Shown in pieces: positions 1 through 11,176 of a DNA stretch of 64,000 bases. The notes under the pieces are model-generated. The model was not told where the DNA came from and searched no databases. It saw only the letters and a program-made list of their open reading frames with translations. The stretch comes from Morinoia aosen (Eukaryota > Arthropoda > Malacostraca > Amphipoda > Talitridae). The DNA lies in contig CM059575.1 in assembly GCA_030386875.1 (NCBI GenBank), forward strand, positions 40,702,859 through 40,766,858, in the 5' to 3' direction. Position numbers and translations under genes: made by a program. Positions within the stretch are counted from its first letter, which is position 1, and each line of letters starts with the position of its first letter.

Positions 1-1776
1 ACGTCATAACTTTTGAACAAAAATGAATTTACAATTTTTTTTTTCGAGTTTCTGTCCTTAAACCAGGAAGTGGAGAGTTTAGGCGAACGTGTAAACAATT
101 TGATAACAACGAGAGTTCGAGAAAATTTAGAGAATTAAAAATATTAGGTTTAAAAAATTATAGGCGTTAATATTTTTGAGCAAAAAAGAAAAAAACATTA
201 TTATCTTCACCACCAGGACCTCCTGGAATAGGTTTGAAATATCTTGATGAAGATCAAAATTTCTTCTGAATAATAGAAGACTCGCAAATTTTCATTTTCC
301 AATTGAGAAATTTGACGCTGCGAATAAAAATACGTTGAAGAAATTTTAGAAAATTTGAGGCTTCATCTCAGAAATCATATGGAGCTAAGAGAAAATCTTA
401 GCAATGAAATACATCAGTTCAGAAGTGATTCTATCCAAGCCTCACTTAATGAGAATACCGCAGGTCTTCAAGAAAAACTCAATGAAATTACGCCAAATCT
501 CGATAAACGCAGTAGAATATCTGAGGAAAAATAGAAGTTATTCGGAAGGGCACTTTAGAACATATAGACTCTTTATTATATAAGAACTCTACAAGAACTT
601 TATGTTAAGGAGTTCTTGAAAAAAATTAAGAGGTTGGAAGAACATGGGATACGTAATTTAAAAGTTAGATCATGCTAATCTGAAGAGAGTACTTAACGAC
701 ATAAGTTCATATATTGAAACGCTTACAGATAGATAATCTTCATCAACAAGATCGAGAAACGGTTATAAACGTGGAAAAAATAGAAAATTTGAAAAAAGTT
801 TAACACAGATACTGTTGCATGATGATAAAAAATCAAAGAAAGATTACTAAATGTTGAAAATACTTTGAGACGAAAAACGATTGAGTCATAAAATTTGTAA
901 AAAGGGATTCAGATTGAAAAAATATTGGCTTTCTTATACAAACATCTGACTTTCCATATACTTACAATACTCAATATGAACGCTAATACTAATATCAAAA
1001 ATCCTGATTTCAAAATATATTACTACAGCTACTACACATATAACAGTTCTCATATGCACATGCATCGTAATTATGACTTTCAGACATCCTGACTAAAGGC
1101 GCAGTCGCGCTCACGCGCTCGGTTTCCATTGTAATTATACCGTAACACTTCCTGGCTGCAGCTCAGATCGCGTGTTTAGGGGCAATTATTACAACCGGCC
1201 CACCCCCTCACAAAAGTTGATTTTTAGATCACACACGACCAAAAAATAAAATCCTTCAAAATTGATAGCGTCATCAAGCAGAGCTTTGAGTAAGTCACCT
1301 ACCCACAGCGCGAGGAACGTGAATGAACCTGAGCCTTTCCCTAACTCGATCTCAGACCAATCTAATGATGCACGAACAATAAATTTGCGATACTTGCAAC
1401 AAACACGAATAGTGACTGTGACATACCGTCCTTTTCAACCAATCCTCAACTTACCTGTTGTCAAGCAGCGCAGGTGGTGTCTAGTCTATTCTGTTATAGT
1501 TACCCATAATCTTAAGTATTTTCTTCAAGTGTTCAGTTCCTTGTACCCGGCCTAAGTCTGTTCCTCTGCGCCGATGGTGTGCTTGTGCATTAACTTTAGT
1601 TAACCCTTAAGTGTCATTTGTATTATATTTCAAAAATTCCAGCATTATTCTGATAACCTAGATGAATATCATATATATTTAACATGTAATTTTGCGTGTT
1701 ATACCGTGTTATGCAGTTACTCATGTTTATGCGCGTTATATTGGCATAAAACAAATAAATCATTGTCTATGCTAAA
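1..1776. other. AT-rich intergenic DNA with coding-like scraps
   Basis: No supported gene. An open stretch at 379-534 (+) would encode about 51 residues of helical, charged sequence (RENLSNEIHQ, LQEKLNEI), and nearby frames hold more Lys/Glu-rich pieces broken by stops; this looks like a decayed coiled-coil gene or element, but I do not recognise it. A less AT-rich patch lies at about 1080-1210. A 97-residue open frame at 1262-1555 (+) has no recognisable motif and may be chance. Confidence 0.35.
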
Positions 1777-2439
1777 ATGTATATGTATATTGAAGAGGCA
1801 CTGCAAAGAGATTCTGCATTAAAGAATTCCCATCCTGATGTCAAAAGAGTTTCCTTTTTGATACAGGCTTTACTCTATTACGACACCTCGCCTAATAAGG
1901 GGCTTGAGGAAGCACCTTGGGAGGACAAGCTATTCAGCATAGTTTGTCGCAAAGGAAGGCGGTGTCGTAGTTCGGCGAATCAAGGTTATCCTGAGGAGCC
2001 CTAGCAGACGGATTACGGTGCAGACAGTTGATCGTCTTCCTAACGGTACCGCCGTAGTTTGGAACATACAGCCTAGCGGACTAATTGCCCTAGCGGACTA
2101 ATTACGGCGTAGGTGGTACCCACATGAATCTCAGGAAGGGCAGCTACGCGGAAAAGCTATCACCCAGGAAAAAGGTAGCTGCACAGAAGACAGCCCCTTT
2201 TCCACGAACCCCCACGTCGACCGCATGACGATATCGACCCCTGTACGTACGCAGGAACAAGAGAAAGCCAAGCAAATAACGATATTCAAAACCATTCCAA
2301 AGAAAATCAAATTATTCAGAAAAATTTATTGTTCAACATGCCTATTTCCGGAAATCAAAATCCCTTGCGCAGTCATATAGAGAATCGCTGGAATGGAAAA
2401 TAACATTTGAAAAAAATCTCCTGCAACTGCCAGACCTCC
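1777..2439 (+). pseudogene. Unrecognised coding-like remnants upstream of LINE-A
   Basis: Two adjacent plus-strand patches read like protein. One is a 75-residue frame at 1777-2004. The other, in a different frame near 1975-2100, reads VRRIKVILRSPSRRITVQTV before a stop. The ~2110-2440 stretch is Lys/Pro-rich with no long frame. They may belong to the 5' part of LINE-A or to an older gene fragment; I cannot assign a family. Base composition is closer to the LINE that follows than to the AT-rich DNA before it. Confidence 0.25.
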
Positions 2440-2548
2440 ATAGTACGACCAAACCGATACTGCTACCGCAAAATTAGCAGTGAACTAAATTTACACACGC
2501 GTTACTGACACACTAGATGACTTGAAACGATCGCTCAAAGTGGAGCCT

Positions 2549-2954
2549 GCTTACATTTTAGGTGACGAACACTGTCTCCTCCACGCAGTAACGACACAGC
2601 TTGCATCACAACAAATCTTGCAACGGAAATCAAAATATACATGTATCTCTGAAAAAAGCCATCAAAACTGAGAGCTCCAGAAACAAAGAACAGTATGCAA
2701 AATTCGTTGACAAGAACAGTGGCAGTTTCGAATAACTCATCGATAAATACATCGATGGAAAAGTCTTCGATCACGCAGTTGGGGACCTCATACCCCAAAT
2801 ACTTTCCAATATGACGAGAACACCAATTCACATGTTTGATGAAAGAGACAATGGGATTTAGAAGACAACAATCTCCCCTACATCAAATGCTCTGATAAAC
2901 TGTCCTCCGGTAAGCATACACCGGAAACAGGACCACTATAGCGCCCTCTTTAAA
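2549..2954 (+). pseudogene. OTU-like cysteine protease region of LINE-A
   Basis: In one frame (about 2549-2666) the motif GDEHCLLHAVTTQL resembles the catalytic-Cys motif of OTU deubiquitinases (DGNCLFRAxxxQL). In the frame starting near 2664, NKEQYAKFV, YIDGKVFDHAVGDLIPQIL and a later DHYSALF follow; the last resembles the OTU catalytic-His motif. The second frame runs directly, without changing frame, into the APE-bearing frame that begins at 2955, so the domain was N-terminal to the endonuclease in one polyprotein. Breaks: one frame change near 2610-2664, and stop codons at 2733-2735 (TAA) and 2859-2861 (TAG). OTU-like domains have been described in some retrotransposons; here the call rests on motif reading only. 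Confidence 0.5.
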
Positions 2955-3804
2955 ATGCGTTATGAAAATCGTGTTGCTCCCGCCCCCATTTTGTTACTAA
3001 ATACCATTGATCAAATAGAATTTTGTCCTAAAACTGAAATCACAAACAGTGAACGCGGCAATAAAAACCTAGAGGCGAATACTAAATGCCCTGCTACACC
3101 TAACAATTGCAATAACTCCACTAAAGATCTGCCTATGGAGATAAATAATATCAAAATATTGCACATAAATGCTCAGTCTCAATGGTAAAATGGATGACGT
3201 ACGGGCAATGTTGATCACTAACGATATCAATATTTTATGTGTATCTGAAACATGGTTCGATTCACGGGTCGAAAGCTCATATTTCAGCATTACCGGCTAC
3301 ACATTGTACCGTTATGACGGAGTCAAGAGTAAGAAAGGTAGCGGTTCATGCATTTTCATCAAAGATGTTTACTCGACATTCTTATCTCCGATAAAAGAAA
3401 AATGCAGAGAGATAGAAATGGTTTGGCTCAATGTTCAAGGAAACAAACACAAGTCTTTCATTACTGGCAGTCTTTCCAGACATCCGTCAGCATCTCTACG
3501 TCCAACATTAGATTTCATTGAAAATACGTTTAAATTAACCTCTGCAGCCAAAAAGTCTTTCTATGTTTTCGGAGATTTTAGCGTAGATCTGACAAATAAA
3601 AGCAATCAACTGAGCATGATGCTGCAGAGACCTAATCTTTCTCAAATGGTCCAAGAACCAACGCGCATTTCCAACACTTCCAAAACTCTTCTTGACCTAG
3701 CAATGACAAACAATCCCCAAGCAGTACTCAGAACAGAGATCTTACCGCCCTTTTCTGGTCACCATTCGGTAGAATGTCTAATCAATATTGCAAAAGAGAA
3801 ATAG
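2955..3804 (+). pseudogene. APE-type endonuclease domain of LINE-A ORF2
   Basis: This encodes the apurinic-endonuclease-like nuclease that LINEs use to nick target DNA for target-primed reverse transcription. Visible motifs in order: KILHINAQS (the LxxxNxxS start of APE), ILCVSETWFD (catalytic Glu), GSGSCIFIKD, a degenerate GDF motif (YVFGDFSVDL), and LLDLAMTNN followed by SGHHSVE where SDH is usual. A small indel near 3180 shifts the frame from the 2955 start to the frame read from 3169. The final stop at 3802-3804 lies shortly before the Gypsy insertion. Functional copies would continue into RT without interruption. Confidence 0.8.
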
Positions 3805-3839
3805 AAATCTAGTTACATTACATATCGTATGAAAAACCA

Positions 3840-4021
3840 TGTGCGGCCATCTCTGCACATGTCTGTATTCCGCGTCGTTCTGTATCTGTACGTCACTTAT
3901 ATAAAGGCTGCTAATGTCGAAGCCAGTTGCTCAATCCCTCAACATCTCGCCTTCTGTCAACATCTAGCTAAATAAACTCCGCGCCAAGCTCACAAGTGTT
4001 TCCTGTTCACCTGCACGTACA
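3840..4021 (+). repeat. 5' LTR of the Gypsy element
   Basis: 182 bp with TG...CA ends, identical to 13870-14051. It holds a TATA-like box (TTATATAAAGG, about 3897-3907) and a polyadenylation-type AATAAA near 3971, as expected of an LTR promoter and terminator. Just inside it lies a TGG-starting stretch (TGGTGGCACAGC) in the place of a primer-binding site; I did not assign the tRNA. Confidence 0.95.
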
Positions 4022-5450
4022 TTTGGTGGCACAGCATGTGGTGAACTCAACCCACGTTCGTGAACTCATAAGTGATAACTGAAGATCAAAGGCTCCGTGA
4101 AAATAGTTTGAACAGTATAAAATCCAAATGTGTTCCAGCGAAAACAACCAGCTCTGGCAGCCTCAACAAACAGTTATTGTGTTTGGAATCACCATCTCTA
4201 GAGAATTGTTGACGGAAGCTTACTGTAGATTTACAGTATTTCTTAATTTATACTCACCACTTCGTACAAAAATTTTGGTCTACGAGTGTGAAAACGACAC
4301 TATCGAATTCGTTTTTCAAGTCAAAATTGCAGCGTTCCCAGCGTCAACCATTGAGTGAATTCTACATCTACAATTCTACAAGAAGTGAATTCTAAATCTA
4401 CAAGTGCTAAAAACAATTTTATTAAGTGGAGATACATTATTACGATTGCACCAAAAACAGTAGCAGTGGCTGTAGCAGTGAAGTGAAACGTACTTTCATT
4501 TTACAAAGTGTAATTTCTTCACGTGGTGCACAGTAAACGCAGTATAATCTTGCTGTACCAGCCGACAGCACCACAGCATCAAAGCATCCCGTCATTGCTG
4601 CAGGAGACGCTGTCAGCGTGTTCGCGTGTTCAGCGTGTCAGCGTGTTCGGCTGTCTTCAGTGTTCACAGTTAAGTCCTTTGTGGAAAAATTTTTTTTGCT
4701 TTGTTTAGTGCTATCTCGCTCTGTCCCGAGCAGCTAGTCTCTTTTTGTGGCACTTATTGCCGTGGTTTTTTTTCTTACCACGCCCGCTCCCTGTACAGCT
4801 GAAAGCGCTGAGTCGCAGTAGGTTGCAGTTGCATTCAAAATCAGTTACACTCTGAGCACTGTGAGAGAGACACGTATGTCCACCGTATCTGGAACGTAGC
4901 TGGATACCAGTTTTTCACCTCAAATTGCATCGTAAGTGGCAAATTTTACTCTTTAGTGAATAGGAGTGTCAGTAGAGGTGTCTGAATCACTTTGATTTCA
5001 AAGTTTGAAGCATTAATTGATAGAAATTCACGTTTTTGCTGTTGCTGTAGAGCGGCAATATTTTTTTTTCTTCTTTTGACGCCTGGTAGAAATCTGTTCG
5101 TGAGTTGAAGCAGTCACGTGTGGACTGAGTATTATTGTTGACCATCTTAACCGTATAATTGTGCTGCTAAAAATTTTAATTTGCAGGATTAGGGCCGCTA
5201 ATTCTTTATATTCATTGGAAGTTGGGGATAACGAACTGTTTTTTTGCTATGGTTCTTCAATGTGTGTGATTAATTAATTTTGTGTGTTCTAACTGCTTTT
5301 ACGTTGGTTATTACCATTCTAACTGTTTTTAAGGGTGGTTATTATCATTCTCGGTGTACGATATTAATTTTTAAGGGAATTTTAAGTGAATTTTGGTAGT
5401 GAATTGTTAATTGTTAGTACAATAGGACATTTTTCGAAGAAACACGACAT
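4022..5450 (+). other. Long untranslated leader of the Gypsy element
   Basis: About 1.4 kb between the LTR and gag with only short frames, none resembling a known protein. T-rich tracts are frequent. It presumably holds the primer-binding and RNA-packaging signals, but only the primer-binding-like site next to the LTR can be pointed to. Confidence 0.7.
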
Positions 5451-6908
5451 ATGTCGGATTTCTCTGATTCCTTGGACAGTGAGGACGAAGTAGTACGAAC
5501 AAAACCTACTGTAACTAAATACGGAAGAGTGAGTAACCCAGTAGTCAGCAAGATGACGACTCCTAACACAGCGGCAGGGCCTAGTGTTCCTAGTAATGTT
5601 AACACGACACAGCTTGCACGTGATATTGCTGCAAATATAGTTGTGCCTCCTGTCGGAACGATAATGACGAACGCTGAGCTTCCCATATTCAGGGGAAGAA
5701 GACGAGTCCATGATGGGGAGTTCCTAGAGAATAAGACATTTTCGACACATATTCAAAATCTTAAGGCCTATATGAGCCTATTACCAGATGCCACTAGTGA
5801 TGAGCGTAGAAAGGAATTTTTGGTACGTTCTGCAAACAAGAACATCGGTGACTTCAATAGTGTAGTAACTAAGCTAGTTAACGCGGACTTGAATTATTCT
5901 TTCGATCAGGTCGTTCAAATACTTGAGGACATTTACGTCTCGAAAGGAGAAAAGAGTATCCATGCATTGGCTTGCGATCTCAACGAGTTAAAATTAGTTA
6001 AAAATAATGCACTTGCTGCCCAGATCGTGAACGCGTTTTCGAAGATAAGGAAGTTAACCGAGAGTATTCTTAGTTCAAACTCACTCGGGTGGCAGCGCCA
6101 CGCTTATTTCCAGAACTGCACCACGCAGGCTGAATTAAAAAAATTCGTAGGCGACAGCATGTCGTACAGTCTGGCGTTGGGGGTTCTAGGTCCTTTATTT
6201 GATGAGACGTTCGCTAGAAAAATTTTTGAAACGCAATTTTCGACTGCAGAGGAGCTATTAGCCAAGTTAATTTCCGCGGTGCGATGCCAGAGCGAGTCTA
6301 AGAAAATTCTAGCGCAAAAGTATCCTGTCAGACAGGAGAGCGAGAGTTACGTAGGAGAAGTGACTAGTGAATTCGAGGAAGTTTTGGAGGAGCCAGATCA
6401 ATACCAGGAGAACGAAGTGTACTACGGAAGTATGGGAAATTACCGTAGGAATTTCAGATCAGGGGCACGTAGGACTGTACCTAGGCCCTGGCTCGCACGG
6501 AATCCTCGCTTGAGAGGTAGAGAGTTTAACAGTTATGTAGGAGATAGAGGAAACGGATACTTAGAGTGTAATATGATGAAAACAGATAGTAGTAGTTCTG
6601 GTTCTGTACAATTCGCAGGAAATTCAGGAAATCCCGGAGGAAAGTCGGGCACGAAAAAGCCCGGGTTCCCGTACTGTACCTCCTGTTCAATGGTAGGGCA
6701 CTTTGAGTGTCGACCTCAAAGAGGTCAAGTTCCAGGAGGTCAGAGAGGATGCTTTGCCTGCGGAGGCACTCATGTAGTAAAGAATTGTAGAGCGAGCGGT
6801 ACGGAGGTCCGTAATTATAGGGCGTATTTACGCGGTAGAGGTAGCACAAACCGTGGGCAGAGTGAAGTTCATTGGGCGGAGAGCACGTCAAGCGATTTTT
6901 TAAACTAG
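5451..6908 (+). CDS. gag: Gag-like protein of the Gypsy element
   Basis: A 485-residue frame in the gag position. The N-terminal third is acidic and Ser/Thr-rich, and the middle has the helical make-up of a Ty3/Gypsy capsid. The C-terminal part is basic (Arg/Gly/Asn) and holds two Cys/His clusters, CTSCSMVGHFEC and CFACGGTHVVKNC, resembling nucleocapsid zinc knuckles with unusual spacing. This protein family packages the element RNA in cytoplasmic particles. The frame overlaps the start of the pol frame by 37 bases; pol lies in the -1 frame, an arrangement many family members read by programmed frameshifting. Confidence 0.85.
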   Translation: MSDFSDSLDSEDEVVRTKPTVTKYGRVSNPVVSKMTTPNTAAGPSVPSNVNTTQLARDIAANIVVPPVGTIMTNAELPIFRGRRRVHDGEFLENKTFSTHIQNLKAYMSLLPDATSDERRKEFLVRSANKNIGDFNSVVTKLVNADLNYSFDQVVQILEDIYVSKGEKSIHALACDLNELKLVKNNALAAQIVNAFSKIRKLTESILSSNSLGWQRHAYFQNCTTQAELKKFVGDSMSYSLALGVLGPLFDETFARKIFETQFSTAEELLAKLISAVRCQSESKKILAQKYPVRQESESYVGEVTSEFEEVLEEPDQYQENEVYYGSMGNYRRNFRSGARRTVPRPWLARNPRLRGREFNSYVGDRGNGYLECNMMKTDSSSSGSVQFAGNSGNPGGKSGTKKPGFPYCTSCSMVGHFECRPQRGQVPGGQRGCFACGGTHVVKNCRASGTEVRNYRAYLRGRGSTNRGQSEVHWAESTSSDFLN

Positions 6909-9900
6909 ATGAAGGTAGCAAGGGGGATTTGAAACAGATTGAGCCCGAGTTAATTAGCGGTACCAAACTCGTTAAACTGGAGACCGTGGCAATCCCAGAT
7001 ACCACCGAAATAACCAAATCGTATGTTGACCCTGTGTTTAACTGTAAAAATAGATATAGTTTATTACAAGAAGAAGAGCTTGAAAATGACCATGGTCAAG
7101 GCAAAACGGTGGAATCATATTTTTCTGTGTCCGTTGTAAAGAATGGTAACAAAAACGATGCTGGTTTAATATCATTCAAGGATTCCAACAAACCGACCAT
7201 CATTCTCAAAAATAATGACCAGTATTTAAGCGCTTTGCTCGATAGCGGCTCAGAAAAGTGTCTTCTGAGTTTCAGACAGGTTAAAAATCTAAGTGAGGAA
7301 GTAAAACCGAGTAAATTGAGAGTGAAAGGCGTGAACGGAAAAAGTGACGTCACTGGTGAAGTGGAGTTAGCTATTAAAATTCCCGGCACAAGTAAAGTAA
7401 TTAAAACAAGTGCACTCATTGTCCGTGAAGCCAAATTTAATTATGATTTAATTCTAGGTCGTGACGTCTTAAAAGACGCCGTAATAAACTTCAGAGAGAA
7501 GGAACTTCTTTGGAATAATGTCGCAATTCCTTTTCAAGATTTAAATATGGAACCATTGTTAAGTAGAGAAGTAGTAATGAGAAAGATAGTTAACAGCGAC
7601 TGTCTGTTGTCTGAGATTGCTGTTGCGAGGAAGAGCAACAGGAGGCAATTAAAAATTGATGACTGCAGCAGGAAAAATGATGACTGCGGCAGAAACAATG
7701 CTGACTGCAGGAGAAAAAATGCTGACTGCGAGACAATGAGAGCTGAGGTAGCTCAGGCACAGACATTGAGTACGAAGCAATTAATCGTTCATTGCAATCA
7801 GGCTGAAGTGCCTGGGAATTCACTTAATGTCATTTATGGCTTCCTTAAGAAACCAGTGCCAGGAGAATACATGATTATAAAAAGATGTCTCGATAATGGT
7901 GCTTTAATAGCTGACTCAATTGTGCAAGTAAATGAAGACGGTGTGGTACCAGTCATGATTCTAAATGCTAACGAGGAGGCGTTGTACTTCTCTGAGAACA
8001 CGATGCTATGCCACGTGGAATTGATAAAATCTGATGATATTGAGAGCGAAATGTATTTAACAAGTGTTGACACAGCGCTCAGAGATGCGTGTGAAGTTGA
8101 AGTAAATTTTGTTGCGGGGTCAGATACGGCGAAAGTTAAATCGACATGTGGTGGAAGGAATGCCATAGTCGATAGTAAACTTGTGTGGGATGCTGATACT
8201 CGTGGCAGAGGTGAAATTCTTGTTAATGATAAGGAGTTGGAAAACTATGCAGAAGTAGATGCAGGTTTAATAAGTGGAGAAAAGGAGTTAAGACGTGAGT
8301 TGACGGTAAATGATATTTCATGTAAGGAAGATGACGTACAATTTCCTTTAGTTAAATTGTTAAATAAGTACCGGGATGTAGTAACTTTGGAAGGCGAAAA
8401 AATAGGTGTAACGAATATCTTGAAGCATCATATTCAGTTGAAAACTGATGCGCCTGTATTAAATTTAGCTCCCTACAGAATACCTCATAAGTACCAAGAA
8501 GAGGTTATGAGAATAACTAACGATATGCTTGATCAGGGAATAATAGAGGAGTCATCTTCTGAGTTCAATTTCCCTGTCATTGTAGTTAAAAAGAAGTCAG
8601 GAGATTTGCGTCCTGTGATAGATTTCCGTGAATTGAATAAGGTTTTGATTAAACATTCTTACCCAATTCCCCGCATTGACGACATCTTATCGACGTTAGG
8701 TGGTAACACGTGGTTTTCTAACATTGATCTTCGCTCGGCATTTCATCAAATAGAGTTAGAAAAAGAGAGCAGGAAATACACGGCATTTAGCGTTAATTAC
8801 CGTAAATATCAATTCTGTCGTGTACCATTCGGACTTTCTACGTCCCCTGGAATATTTCAAAGAGTCATGACGTCTGCTCTTGCACCCATTCTGGGTAAAC
8901 TAGCTTTCGTATTCCTAGATGATATATTGGTGTTTTCAAAAAATAAGGATCAGCACTTGATTGATATAGAGATTGTGCTTAAGATGCTGCGATACGGTAA
9001 ATTATCCTTAAAGCTTGAGAAATGCCATTTCTTTAAAAAAGAGATCGAATATTTGGGCCATACCATTGCCGCTGACGGTATTAAGTGTAAACATTCAGAG
9101 AAGTTACAAAATTGCCGAGCGCCGACCAATGTGAAGGAACTGCAACAGTTTTTAGGGTTGGCGAATTATTTCCGAAATTTTTTACCCAACTTTGCAGAAG
9201 TAGCTTACCCCTTGTACAACCTTTTGCGGAAAAATGTAGGTTATACTTGGACCGACGAGTGTCAGAGAAGTTTTGATTTTCTGAAGTTGTCACTAACTTC
9301 TGACACAGTTCTAAGACATCCTGACTATACCAAGGACTTTCATGTTTTTACGGACGCTTCCAATACCGGAATTGGGGCTGTTATAATGCAAGCGGATGAT
9401 TCAAGCGACAAAATTCTAAGACCTATAGCTTATTTTAGTAAAAATTTAAATTCGAGCCAGCGAAGATACGCTACTACCAAAAAAGAGTTCTTCGCAATTC
9501 ATTCAGCTCTAAAACACTTTAAGTATTTAATAACGGGTTACCCTGTCCGGGTATACTCAGACCACAAACCTTTGGCGCCCCTTTTTAATAAAAAACTCCC
9601 TGACGACACGAACATGTCGAGATGGTGCCTAAATGTACATTCCTTTGACCCAGTTGTAAAATATCTACCTGGTAGAGAAAACGTTGTCGCAGACTATTTA
9701 AGCAGATTGCCTGTTAATAACGAGAAGTTAAACCTTAAGGACCTAAATTCTTGTAGTGATTTGGAAGTCGCATTTGAATCAGAAGTTTGTGTGGTGGAGA
9801 CTCGAGCACGGCGCAAACACATGACAGGAAGCGAGGTAGTTGACCTGCCTCCGACTCGAGACAATGCTGACAATGCAGCAGACAGAGACGCGCGTCCGGC

Positions 9901-11176
9901 GCTGATAAATTATGTACCGACAGAGTCTGAGATATCTTGGACGATTAAGGAGTTTATCGACGAACAAAACAACGACGCATTTTGCATAGAAATTAAGAAT
10001 GCTTTACTACATGACAGTATTTCGACTATCCCAGATTTGCAAAAATTTTTAATTCTGAATGATATTCTTTATCGACGTAGAGAAATCGATAATCGACCGA
10101 GTACACTTTTGACTGCAGTCGTTCCTAATTCCTTAATGAGTAAAGCTATCCTAGCGATCCACAGTTTATATCATGTCGATTACAAGCATACCTTGTTTAA
10201 ATTTAAGTTAAAATATTGGAATCAATTAGAGAAAACTTTTGTGCGAAAATTTGTTAGCGATTGCGAAGTTTGCAAGATCATTAAAGCGAGACCATCAGTC
10301 CCAATTAAAATTTTAACAGCTCCAATAGCCACAGAACCTTTCGAAGTTGTATCAATTGATCTGCTTGGGCCACTTAAAGTAACTGATAATGGAAATAAAT
10401 ATATTCTAGTGGTGATTGACCTTTTCTCGAGGTTTTGTCGTTTGTATGCAATTTCGAATCGAAATACAGAAACAGTGATTTCTTGCTTAAGCAACTGTTT
10501 CTCATTACTAGGTTACCCTAAGACGCTCATTTCGGATAACGCTTGGGAGTTTAAATCAGTGGCTCTCAAACAATTTGCAAAATTACATGCCATTTCAAAA
10601 AGAGAAGTTTTGGCTTACAGCCCACATTCTAATGCAATTGTGGAGCGCAACAATAAAAAAATTACGAATCTGCTGAAACTTTACATTCATACACTTGTTA
10701 ATGTAGAGTGGGACCAATTATTGGAAGTAGTAGAAAATGCCTTAAATAATTCTTTAAACTCTACTATTGGCGAAACACCAAGCTATATAATGTTCAATCG
10801 CGATACGTGTGCCTATTATCAGTCTGACAGTTTCGATTCAGTAATTTACAGTTTTGATGAAGAAATAGATTTAGTGAATATTAGAGCTAGAGAAGCCGTT
10901 CGAACAGTAGAAAATATACGAAATTTAATTATTAACAACACAACAGAGCGAAATCTTTATAGAAACCTTAAGCGGCGCAATAAGGATATTCAAGTTGGTG
11001 ACAGAGTCCTATTAAGGAATCATAACAAGACCCATAAATTGGAATTAACTTGGATTGGGCCTGCGGTCGTCCAAAAGGTTAAACGTAATTACGCTGATAT
11101 TAAAATTGGATCTAAAATCGTTAGAAGTAACCTTAATCATCTTTTACCGCTCAAAAAGGTAAAATCTGTGAGTTAA
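6872..11176 (+). CDS. pol: Pol polyprotein of the Gypsy element
   Basis: An open frame of about 1,430 codons. Domains in order: aspartic protease (LLDSGSEKCLLS); RT with LRPVIDFRELNK, NIDLRSAFHQIEL and FVFLDDILVFS, the usual Tyr replaced by Phe; RNase H (HVFTDASNTGIGAVI); integrase with an HHCC zinc module ending CEVCK and a core containing SIDLLGPL, ISDNAWEF and an Asn/Glu-rich AIVERNNKK stretch. Integrase after RNase H defines Ty3/Gypsy. No chromodomain is obvious at the C-terminus. Cys/Asp-rich short repeats occur between protease and RT (about 7660-7735). The first Met in the frame may not be a real start, because pol is usually made by frameshift from gag. Confidence 0.93.
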   Translation: MGGEHVKRFFKLDEGSKGDLKQIEPELISGTKLVKLETVAIPDTTEITKSYVDPVFNCKNRYSLLQEEELENDHGQGKTVESYFSVSVVKNGNKNDAGLISFKDSNKPTIILKNNDQYLSALLDSGSEKCLLSFRQVKNLSEEVKPSKLRVKGVNGKSDVTGEVELAIKIPGTSKVIKTSALIVREAKFNYDLILGRDVLKDAVINFREKELLWNNVAIPFQDLNMEPLLSREVVMRKIVNSDCLLSEIAVARKSNRRQLKIDDCSRKNDDCGRNNADCRRKNADCETMRAEVAQAQTLSTKQLIVHCNQAEVPGNSLNVIYGFLKKPVPGEYMIIKRCLDNGALIADSIVQVNEDGVVPVMILNANEEALYFSENTMLCHVELIKSDDIESEMYLTSVDTALRDACEVEVNFVAGSDTAKVKSTCGGRNAIVDSKLVWDADTRGRGEILVNDKELENYAEVDAGLISGEKELRRELTVNDISCKEDDVQFPLVKLLNKYRDVVTLEGEKIGVTNILKHHIQLKTDAPVLNLAPYRIPHKYQEEVMRITNDMLDQGIIEESSSEFNFPVIVVKKKSGDLRPVIDFRELNKVLIKHSYPIPRIDDILSTLGGNTWFSNIDLRSAFHQIELEKESRKYTAFSVNYRKYQFCRVPFGLSTSPGIFQRVMTSALAPILGKLAFVFLDDILVFSKNKDQHLIDIEIVLKMLRYGKLSLKLEKCHFFKKEIEYLGHTIAADGIKCKHSEKLQNCRAPTNVKELQQFLGLANYFRNFLPNFAEVAYPLYNLLRKNVGYTWTDECQRSFDFLKLSLTSDTVLRHPDYTKDFHVFTDASNTGIGAVIMQADDSSDKILRPIAYFSKNLNSSQRRYATTKKEFFAIHSALKHFKYLITGYPVRVYSDHKPLAPLFNKKLPDDTNMSRWCLNVHSFDPVVKYLPGRENVVADYLSRLPVNNEKLNLKDLNSCSDLEVAFESEVCVVETRARRKHMTGSEVVDLPPTRDNADNAADRDARPALINYVPTESEISWTIKEFIDEQNNDAFCIEIKNALLHDSISTIPDLQKFLILNDILYRRREIDNRPSTLLTAVVPNSLMSKAILAIHSLYHVDYKHTLFKFKLKYWNQLEKTFVRKFVSDCEVCKIIKARPSVPIKILTAPIATEPFEVVSIDLLGPLKVTDNGNKYILVVIDLFSRFCRLYAISNRNTETVISCLSNCFSLLGYPKTLISDNAWEFKSVALKQFAKLHAISKREVLAYSPHSNAIVERNNKKITNLLKLYIHTLVNVEWDQLLEVVENALNNSLNSTIGETPSYIMFNRDTCAYYQSDSFDSVIYSFDEEIDLVNIRAREAVRTVENIRNLIINNTTERNLYRNLKRRNKDIQVGDRVLLRNHNKTHKLELTWIGPAVVQKVKRNYADIKIGSKIVRSNLNHLLPLKKVKSVS

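Larger units (their letters stand above)
2440..3839 (+). mobile_element. LINE-A, 5' half (OTU-like + APE endonuclease)
   Basis: This is the upstream half of a decayed non-LTR retrotransposon. Its 3' half continues at 14052 after a Gypsy insertion. The coding order is OTU-like cysteine protease, APE-type endonuclease, then (after the insertion) RT and a C-terminal domain. The RT and C-terminal tail resemble the CR1/L2/Jockey group; no RNase H is seen. The 5' end is not defined and the start given is where coding similarity becomes visible. The last four bases, ACCA, are repeated at 14052-14055 and form the target duplication of the inserted Gypsy element. Several stops and frame changes make the copy inactive. 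Confidence 0.8.

Noticed and set aside
5414-5711. Minus-strand frames overlapping gag and pol (for example 5382-5711, 6526-7017, 9081-9293)
   Set aside because: Antisense shadows of real coding frames, with no motifs of their own.
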